Part shown: positions 37,387-42,996 of the stretch, in pieces | Position numbering within the stretch: the first letter of the stretch is position 1 | How the letters are laid out: the number at the start of each line of letters is the position of its first letter | Assembly (NCBI RefSeq): GCF_018780075.1 | Contig: NZ_JADMKB010000072.1 | Location: forward strand, 1 to 42,996 | Direction of reading: 5' to 3' | Source: Hydrogenophaga sp. | Lineage (GTDB): Bacteria > Pseudomonadota > Gammaproteobacteria > Burkholderiales > Burkholderiaceae_C | DNA length: 42,996 nt | Notes under the pieces: model-generated | Databases searched by the model: none | The model's input: the letters and a program-made list of their open reading frames with translations, nothing else | Told to the model about the DNA's origin: nothing | Program-made: the position numbers and the translations under genes

Positions 37387-38421
37387 CTATGGGTAGAGCA
37401 CGTGTGGAGGCCAGTCGCCGAGGTGTCGTCTGTGGTCGTCCAGCTCCGACGTGTCCAATGCATAGGTCCGCAGCAGCCATCTTGAATGCCCGCCTATGTC
37501 GCCTCCCACCTCACGTCGACCGTGTAGGCAGAGCCGATTGCTGACAAGCAGGACATCGCCAGGCTCGATAGCCACTGGTATGGCGACTTGGAGGCAGGCC
37601 TTTTCAAAGTTATCCGCAGCCGACTGTGCTGCTCCACCAGGGTCTGTAGGGAACACGTTTGAGTGGCTGAAGCGAACAATCGTGCCAAAGGCTACGTCCT
37701 TGAGGACAGGTTCATCAATGGCTGTATGCACGGCCCCCAAGATGTCTTGCATACCTTCAAGGAAAGTAGCTTGCGACCCGAAGGAGAACTGTCCCTGCTT
37801 CAATTCGCGGACATCGTCGGGAGACAGCTTAGCCAAGGCTTCGTGGAGAACCATCACCGTTGTCGGCACGCCTTTTGGATTCCGCAGTCCCACCAGCGTC
37901 ACAAAGTCCGGCGAAGGTGCGATTCGCGAGTTGGAAGAGTCGAAGTCGCCCTTGAACGGGAAGCTCACCGCATCCGTGTGCCCGCGCAGTCCCCCCTGCG
38001 ACTTGTGCGCGAACTTACCGTCGCCCGGAATCGCTGTCAGGCTGACAAACAGTTCGCCACTGTTTTCCGACCCATATGAAACAGTCTCTAAGCCAAGGAA
38101 CCCGTGGGTCGCAATTGCCGCAGCGCGTCCCATCTGAGTGCCGCCGGCGTCCGGAACTGGAGTGAACCACTCAGGCGTCTCGGGCAACTCACCAGGCTCG
38201 AACACACCGGCAAGCAAAACGAAGGGCGCCGCGATGACTTCCTGGCGAACCACCACCGGGTCCTCGCCCGCTCCATCCAAAGCCTTCTCGACTGCCTTAC
38301 CCAAGACAACACTGAGCTCACCAGGACAAGCTAGAGCGTTCGTTCGATGTTCAAAGGTGGTCGCCTGCTCCCATGATGTTAGTACGGCCCTGATTGCCGT
38401 CGCCAACTTTGGCTCTGTCAT
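37387..38421 (-). CDS. Fe(II)/2-oxoglutarate-dependent oxygenase, clavaminate synthase/TauD-like
   Basis: A 344-aa protein with the facial triad H148-x-D150 (LRGHTDAVSF) and H300 (LCLHGRREV), plus the 2-oxoglutarate-binding Arg in HSRWLLRTY (R314 or R318). This layout matches the clavaminate synthase / asparagine oxygenase / VioC branch that hydroxylates free or carrier-bound amino acids. Full catalytic residues suggest activity; the substrate is unknown. A frame reaches back to 38457, but ATG 38421 has AGGGA upstream, and a start at 38457 would lie within the divergent promoter. It is divergent from the RHH/helicase module and shares its control region, so co-regulation is likely. Confidence 0.85.
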   Translation of the reverse strand: MTEPKLATAIRAVLTSWEQATTFEHRTNALACPGELSVVLGKAVEKALDGAGEDPVVVRQEVIAAPFVLLAGVFEPGELPETPEWFTPVPDAGGTQMGRAAAIATHGFLGLETVSYGSENSGELFVSLTAIPGDGKFAHKSQGGLRGHTDAVSFPFKGDFDSSNSRIAPSPDFVTLVGLRNPKGVPTTVMVLHEALAKLSPDDVRELKQGQFSFGSQATFLEGMQDILGAVHTAIDEPVLKDVAFGTIVRFSHSNVFPTDPGGAAQSAADNFEKACLQVAIPVAIEPGDVLLVSNRLCLHGRREVGGDIGGHSRWLLRTYALDTSELDDHRRHLGDWPPHVLYP

Positions 38422-38435
38422 AAATTTCCCTGACA

Positions 38436-38465
38436 TTGATACATTGTTGATATACACACTATACT
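38436..38465 (+). promoter_or_regulatory. Sigma70-like promoter of the RHH/helicase module
   Basis: TTGATA (38436-38441) and TATACT (38460-38465) are separated by 18 bp and placed about 45 bp before ATG 38511. A second TTGATA lies 11 bp after the first, and the block is bounded by TGACA (38431) and TGTCA. The repeats could be half-sites for the encoded ribbon-helix-helix protein. Confidence 0.6.
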
Positions 38466-38510
38466 GGTGTCAAGGGGCACATGTGCGCCCCGTAGCCATG
38501 GAGGGCGCCA

Positions 38511-39536
38511 ATGCGAACCACACTCAACCCAGTCGACTTTGCTCAAGGGCAAGTGCTCTTGACTCGCCTCCCGGACACATTCTCTAACATTCTCCAGACA
38601 GCCCAACTCGAGTCGCGGCCTAACGGGTGTGTTGCTGTGTCTTACGAAGTTGCTGGCGCAGGGAGATGCCTTGCCGTGGCCTCTTCTCCAAACGAAGCGA
38701 TTCGACAGGCACTGGTTGACCTAGCTTCCATCCTCACGCACTGCACCGAGCAACAACCTACGGCTCAAAGTTTCGCCAGCGAAACCGCGCCTGAAGTTGA
38801 TACAGAAATCCCATCCTCGTCCGAACGCTCTTTATCCAAGTCGCGGCAACAAACTATTGGAACTACATTGCCTTTGCGCCTGAAGGAGCATCTCTATGAG
38901 ATAGCTTCCTCAGAAGGTACGAATTTTGCGGAGGTATCCCGCAGATACGTTGTTTTCGGTTTTGAGGATTTCGTTTCAAGGTCGCTCTATACGAGCTCGA
39001 CTTCGCTATTCGAGATGCTTAGTCACGAGCTTAGTGACTGGCAGGGCTCTGGAACGGGGCAGACAATGATTCGCTTGGACCCAGGCTACGCTGTTCGCCT
39101 TCGGACAACTGCGAAGGAGTACAAGAAGTCAGTCTCCGAGCTGACCACGCTATGCGCAGCCCACGGACTTGCGATGCAGAAGCTGTTAGCAACTCTCGAG
39201 ACAAAGGTCTCGAGTTGCAAGGGAGCCGCGATACGCAATTTGGTTTCAAAGCTTGGACTTCAAACAGTTGCAACCCCTCTTGTCTCGGGCATCCTTGTAG
39301 GAAACATACGAGCCCCGAGGAAATTGCTTTCCAAACTGGCAGGGGCTTTTGAGACCCATGAGTCGCTACTGTCAACATTGTTCCGAGGTAGCTTTGACCG
39401 CAGGTTGGTACCTGCCTATAAGGCAGACGCCGGAAAGCCTGTGCTCTCCACTGCACCCGCAACTTGGACATCAGCTGTGAAGTCGCTCAATCTGTCGACT
39501 CAAGACGCCAAGGCCCTTCTGGACCTAGGGGTCTGA
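38511..39536 (+). CDS. Tandem ribbon-helix-helix-like protein, putative repressor
   Basis: A 341-aa protein of no named family. Two segments have the strand-helix-helix pattern of RHH DNA-binding domains: residues 114-152 (QTIGTTLPLRLKEHLYEIAS, then an AEVSRRYVVFGFEDF helix) and residues 184-222 (QTMIRLDPGYAVRLRTTAKE, then SVSELTTLCAAHG). The first 80 residues are weakly HicB-like, then a Ser/Glu/Pro-rich linker (82-110). The C-terminal part (236-341) has KLLSKLAGAFETHESLLSTL, like the tail of some XRE regulators. GGAGGGC precedes the start. The metallopeptidase-helicase gene begins 5 bp after its stop. ImmA/IrrE peptidases typically cleave a neighbouring repressor, so this protein is the expected target. 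Confidence 0.7.
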   Translation: MRTTLNPVDFAQGQVLLTRLPDTFSNILQTAQLESRPNGCVAVSYEVAGAGRCLAVASSPNEAIRQALVDLASILTHCTEQQPTAQSFASETAPEVDTEIPSSSERSLSKSRQQTIGTTLPLRLKEHLYEIASSEGTNFAEVSRRYVVFGFEDFVSRSLYTSSTSLFEMLSHELSDWQGSGTGQTMIRLDPGYAVRLRTTAKEYKKSVSELTTLCAAHGLAMQKLLATLETKVSSCKGAAIRNLVSKLGLQTVATPLVSGILVGNIRAPRKLLSKLAGAFETHESLLSTLFRGSFDRRLVPAYKADAGKPVLSTAPATWTSAVKSLNLSTQDAKALLDLGV

Positions 39537-39541
39537 GGCAC

Positions 39542-42500
39542 ATGAATCCGTTCCAGCGTGCGCGAAATGAAGCACTTGCAATCAGAACTAAGTTAGCGTC
39601 TACGCTTTCACCCACTGCTGTAACGGCGAAGGACCTCCTAGAAAACGTAGAGTCCGTCCTGAACATTGCGATTGAGTCAGTGCCGCCTGCCTACTCCGAC
39701 TTGGGCGGAGGAACTGCAGTACTTCAGCGGGAGCAAATGTTCATCTACGTAAGCTCGGAAGTAGAGTCATGGAGTGCTGAATTCTGTGGCCTTGTTGCGC
39801 ACGAACTCGGGCACTACTTCCTTGACTCAACTAAGCAGGCAACAACGGTTACCCACCTTAGCAAACTGTTGGGAAGCGCCGGCAGTCCAGCCGTCCTCCA
39901 AGTTGAGGCCTACGGAGCACGTGAGAGGCAGGAGCTCCAAGCGAATGTGTTCGCTCGCGAGCTGTTGCTGCCGCGGAATGATGCCCGTCAATTTGCTTTA
40001 GCTGGAAAGGGGCCCGCAAAAACTGCAAATGAGCTAGGCATCCCCCTGGAGTTCGTCCGGCAGCAGATGCTCGACGGGCTGTTGCTCCCTGAAGCTACGG
40101 CGACAACAAGCCCACTGAGCGAGCCAAGTCCCGACCAGCGCGCCGCAGCGATGGCTCAAGAGCGAGCGGCTAACGTGGTGGCCGGTCCAGGAACTGGCAA
40201 GACTACGACTCTCATCCACCGCGTGAAGTACCTGGTGGAAGACAAGCAAGTACACCCGAGCCAGATTCTGGTTCTCACGTTCACAAACAAGGCGGCATTT
40301 GAACTGGTAGAGCGGCTGCGCAACGCTGGCATTGCGGATGCCTCTGAAATCTGGGCAGGCACATTCCATTCGTTTGGACTGGAGTTCCTGAGAAAGTATC
40401 ACCAGCACTTCAGTTTGGACTCTGACCTACACGTTTCAGACCTGATGGGTTCGATGACCAACATGGTCAAGGCCTTGCCAAGAGTGGAACTCAACCATTT
40501 TTTGCGTGTTGAGGACCCATACGAATGGCTTGGCCCTGTTATCGACGGAATCACGCGGCTCAAAGAGGAATTGGTCACTCCCTCAGCCTACAGACATTTC
40601 GTTGAGAAGAACGAAGACGATGATGAGGAGCTCCAGCAGAAGCGCCTTGATGTAGCCACCCTCTTCGAACTGTATGAGACGCTGCTCAAGGAACGCCAGA
40701 CTGTTGACTTCGTAGACCTCATTTCGAAACCTGCCAACGCCCTCCGAGAAGACAGAAAGCCCTTCGTAGAGCTGGTCGACCGCTTCGAGCACGTTCTGGT
40801 GGATGAGTACCAGGACGTCACACAGGCTATGGTCGAGTTGCTACGGCAGTTGGCCTACAAAAAAAATATCTGGGTAGTTGGGGATATTCGGCAGGCCATC
40901 CACCACTGGCGGGGTGCTTCGCTGAAAAGTTTGCTGAAGTTCGATACCGAATTTAAGGCCCACGCCGGAGGGTCCGCAATCCAAAGGTACCCTCTCACAT
41001 ACAACAGGAGAAGCTCGCAAGAAGTCGTCGACCTCACTCAAAAGATTGGTCGCGAGCATGTTCTCGAGAGTTCGTTGAAGCTGGATGACGTCTTTGCAAC
41101 TCACGGAGCATCGGGCGCAATGCCCGTCGTTGTCAGCTGCAGCGAGAGCGATGCAATTCTCGGCGCAGTTTCCGAACATGTTCGCAATCTAGAGGCCAAC
41201 GGGGTGCCATTTGGTGGCCAAGCTGTCCTTTGCCGAAAAACAAGCGATGTGGAGAGGGCCGCAGAACTACTTGAGCAAGCTGGCATCCCCATTGTCTACG
41301 TAGGTGAACTGAACGCCCGGACGGAGGTTAAGCACTTACTCTGCCTGATTCAGCTTCTCGTGGAGCGTCGCCCAAAGGCCCTCGTTGGTCTATCGGGCAT
41401 TCCAACCCTCAACATGCCGCTGATTGACATAGAGATTCTCAAAAAGGCGGCCGAGAACGACGTGTCCTTCCAGCGAGGCAGATGGATTCACACCCCTCCG
41501 CCCGGCCTTAGCTCTCGAGGGCTTGAAGTAACGTCAAACCTCCGCAAGCTGATTGGGAAGTACCAACATGGCTCCAACCCGTGGGCCGTCATTTGCGACC
41601 TCTTACTGGAGCAGCGCCTCGGCCTTCCGCCCTTCGCGGACACAAGCGTTCGAGCTTGGGTATCCCGCATCGCTCTTTGGCAGTTCGCCTACAGCGTGAG
41701 AAACGGGGATGGAGAAATGAAGGAGGCGAGGCTGTCCCGGTACTTCCTGAGACAGCGCCTGCGCCAGAGAATCGGCGATGCCCAAGGCCGGCGTGAGCTT
41801 CCCCCAGAAGCTGCAGTTCTCAACGGCGTCCGAGTGATGACAGTTCATGGGAGCAAGGGACTGGAGTTCGACGCCGTGCACGTCGGCTTTGTGAGCTCTG
41901 ACAGCTATGGAAGCCAGGCACCAAGTTGGAGTCCCGATGGAATTCTCGACATCGTGCCGCCAGAGGCGCTCGGCAGCAGCCTAGACGAGTACAAGTTCGA
42001 GGCGTCAGTGGAACGGAACAACCTGCTCTACGTCGCGGTATCCAGAGCAAAGCGCCACCTCTTCCTTTACCAGGACACCAAATTTAAGAATTCGACTGCG
42101 CCCCAGCTAAACCATTTCCCCAAGAAGTTCCAACCAGAGACGTACAAGGGCCTAGCCCTGACCAAGGGAAAGAGCCTCTCGAGCGGAGCGTTTGTCCCGC
42201 CAACGGCAATTTCTTTCGAGGACTTCTACAGCTATGCGACTTGCTCGCTGCGCTACTGGTATACCCGTGTTTTGGAGCTGCAGAGCGAATCCGACATCGA
42301 TACATCTTTGCGTGCCAAGTGGGCGGTGATGGATGCGCTCAAGGCGTTCTCGTCAGGGTCTAAAAGCACCCCAGAGCGTGCACTCGAAGACGAGTGGATA
42401 GCAAAAAAATTGCCCCCTTCAACCGAAGACCCGTCGCTGTGGAGTGATGCGATTTTTGCTCTGAAGCGAGGAGAAGCTCATGTAATCGCACTGCGGAAAC

Positions 42501-42874
42501 GAGGTGGCACTTTCGAGCAGACGTCGGCTGTCATTGGCGGTCTAACGCTACAGATGCCATGGGGGTTTCGCATTTCTGGAACGTATGGAGGTACTGAGTT
42601 TGCAATCCTTCGGTTCTCGAGACGCGGTATCAGTGAATACACGACCATCCTGAAGCCATTGCTCCAGGGCATTTGCCTCCCTGGGCCTGTATCAATTTCA
42701 CTTCATCATGTTCTTTCAGACAAGACGGATGCAGTCCCTGGCACTAGGTCAATCGAGATGACCAAATCGTATAAGGCCGCGTTGCGGTTCGCTACCGGGG
42801 ACAACAGTCCTATGGTTGGACGTCATTGTGGACGTTGCGACTTCTCCTCAATCTGCCCGTCTATCCCAACTTAG
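39542..42874 (+). CDS. ImmA/IrrE metallopeptidase - UvrD/AddA helicase - AddB/Cas4-like Fe-S fusion
   Basis: A 1110-aa three-part protein. Residues 1-185 form an ImmA/IrrE domain with zinc ligands H87-E88-x-x-H91 and E131 (ELQANVFARELLLPR). Residues 195-850 are a complete superfamily 1A helicase: Walker A GPGTGKT (215-221), LVLTFTNKAA, GTFHSFG, DEYQD (421-425), GDIRQ (447-451), TVHGSKGLEFD (767-777) and YVAVSRAKRHL (830-840). Residues 880-1110 resemble the AddB/Cas4/RecB nuclease domain, with C901, C1096, C1099 and C1105 in the AddB-like C-x(n)-C-x2-C-x5-C iron-sulfur pattern. The expected GxxD and DxK catalytic residues are not evident near 1010-1030, so this part may bind rather than cut DNA. 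ATG 39542 has GAGG upstream. Confidence 0.88.
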   Translation: MNPFQRARNEALAIRTKLASTLSPTAVTAKDLLENVESVLNIAIESVPPAYSDLGGGTAVLQREQMFIYVSSEVESWSAEFCGLVAHELGHYFLDSTKQATTVTHLSKLLGSAGSPAVLQVEAYGARERQELQANVFARELLLPRNDARQFALAGKGPAKTANELGIPLEFVRQQMLDGLLLPEATATTSPLSEPSPDQRAAAMAQERAANVVAGPGTGKTTTLIHRVKYLVEDKQVHPSQILVLTFTNKAAFELVERLRNAGIADASEIWAGTFHSFGLEFLRKYHQHFSLDSDLHVSDLMGSMTNMVKALPRVELNHFLRVEDPYEWLGPVIDGITRLKEELVTPSAYRHFVEKNEDDDEELQQKRLDVATLFELYETLLKERQTVDFVDLISKPANALREDRKPFVELVDRFEHVLVDEYQDVTQAMVELLRQLAYKKNIWVVGDIRQAIHHWRGASLKSLLKFDTEFKAHAGGSAIQRYPLTYNRRSSQEVVDLTQKIGREHVLESSLKLDDVFATHGASGAMPVVVSCSESDAILGAVSEHVRNLEANGVPFGGQAVLCRKTSDVERAAELLEQAGIPIVYVGELNARTEVKHLLCLIQLLVERRPKALVGLSGIPTLNMPLIDIEILKKAAENDVSFQRGRWIHTPPPGLSSRGLEVTSNLRKLIGKYQHGSNPWAVICDLLLEQRLGLPPFADTSVRAWVSRIALWQFAYSVRNGDGEMKEARLSRYFLRQRLRQRIGDAQGRRELPPEAAVLNGVRVMTVHGSKGLEFDAVHVGFVSSDSYGSQAPSWSPDGILDIVPPEALGSSLDEYKFEASVERNNLLYVAVSRAKRHLFLYQDTKFKNSTAPQLNHFPKKFQPETYKGLALTKGKSLSSGAFVPPTAISFEDFYSYATCSLRYWYTRVLELQSESDIDTSLRAKWAVMDALKAFSSGSKSTPERALEDEWIAKKLPPSTEDPSLWSDAIFALKRGEAHVIALRKRGGTFEQTSAVIGGLTLQMPWGFRISGTYGGTEFAILRFSRRGISEYTTILKPLLQGICLPGPVSISLHHVLSDKTDAVPGTRSIEMTKSYKAALRFATGDNSPMVGRHCGRCDFSSICPSIPT

Positions 42875-42954
42875 CTGGAGCTCTGCGACCGAACTAGCTC
42901 ATTCAGGCTTACAAGTCTGAAGAGTGTGAAGTACGTCAGGCGCTAGGTGTGAAG

Positions 42955-42977
42955 CGTCAAGAGGTTGTTTCTTGACG
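42955..42977. terminator. Hairpin downstream of the helicase gene
   Basis: A perfect 8-bp inverted repeat, CGTCAAGA and TCTTGACG, with a 7-nt loop, 80 bp after the stop. There is no T run, so it may be a weak terminator or an operator of a gene beyond the window. Confidence 0.4.
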
Positions 42978-42996
42978 AGCTGAGTCTGGAGATGGG

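Larger units (their letters stand above)
29173..42996 (+). mobile_element. Left part of a Tn7-like transposon inserted in comEC (runs off window)
   Basis: The element starts with TGT at 29173, inside the comEC codon frame. The last five host bases, ATCGC at 29168-29172, are the predicted target duplication. Three spaced direct repeats follow. Sequence to the right has visibly lower GC and different codon use from 1-29172 and holds defence and other accessory genes with no chromosomal housekeeping gene. No transposase is in view; in Tn7-like elements the tns genes sit near the other end. Insertion into competence genes is known for related elements (comM for Tn6022-type islands). The assignment rests on end structure and context. 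Confidence 0.65.

Noticed and set aside
29345..38540. The 14-mer CCCAGTCGACTTTG near both 29346 and 38522 as a recombination scar
   Set aside because: A shared 14-mer is expected by chance in 43 kb, and flanks differ at once.
38511..39536. A simple HicB antitoxin of a HicAB pair
   Set aside because: There is no HicA gene nearby, HicB similarity is weak, and the protein is over twice HicB length with two RHH-like segments.
29173..42996. Prophage or integrative conjugative element
   Set aside because: No phage structural, integrase, relaxase or conjugation genes and no tRNA junction are seen; the visible end is of Tn7 type.

Overview
The window reads as a high-GC chromosome of a betaproteobacterium, most likely a Hydrogenophaga-like member of the Comamonadaceae (Burkholderiales). 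This is inferred from gene content, codon use and the style of the intergenic repeats; no rRNA or marker gene is present to confirm it. No rRNA, tRNA or CRISPR array was seen.

Positions 1-29172 are ordinary chromosome. They hold a DUF2130 protein (102-1511), two divergent class A penicillin-binding proteins (1553-7035), a nitronate monooxygenase, and a fatty-acid oxidation set of acyl-CoA dehydrogenase with electron-transfer flavoprotein etfBA (7246-11878). Next come a TRAP transporter dctPQM (12241-15126), an MscS channel, and a tightly coupled set of HDAC-like deacetylase, 70-aa protein and ECHDC3-like crotonase (16594-18552). These are followed by a MoxR / DUF58 / TgpA-transglutaminase / MltB operon (18579-23904) and a transglutaminase / alpha-E / circularly permuted ATP-grasp operon (24013-27358). 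Last is the 3' two thirds of comEC (27455-29172). A GC-rich element recurs directly after the stop codons of four of these genes.

At about 29173 the host comEC reading frame breaks. The new sequence starts with TGT and carries three spaced direct repeats with the core GTTGTACTCT, resembling the transposase-binding sites of a Tn7-like left end. From here to the window end, base composition is visibly lower in GC and codon use changes. I read this as the cargo side of a Tn7-like transposon that split comEC; its transposition genes and far end lie outside the window.

The cargo holds a complete QatABCD anti-phage operon (29494-34197, minus strand), a decayed SRAP/YedK tail, a YfcF-like glutathione transferase, a HAD phosphatase coupled to a 96-aa protein, and a secreted thermonuclease. 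The most unusual module is at the right. A tandem ribbon-helix-helix-like protein (38511-39536) sits 5 bp upstream of a 1110-aa protein that fuses an ImmA/IrrE metallopeptidase, a complete UvrD/AddA-type helicase and a C-terminal AddB/Cas4-like iron-sulfur region (39542-42874). A divergent Fe(II)/2-oxoglutarate oxygenase gene (37387-38421) shares its promoter region. The layout suggests a protease-controlled repressor paired with a DNA-processing effector, and it is the best candidate in the window for an undescribed defence system.
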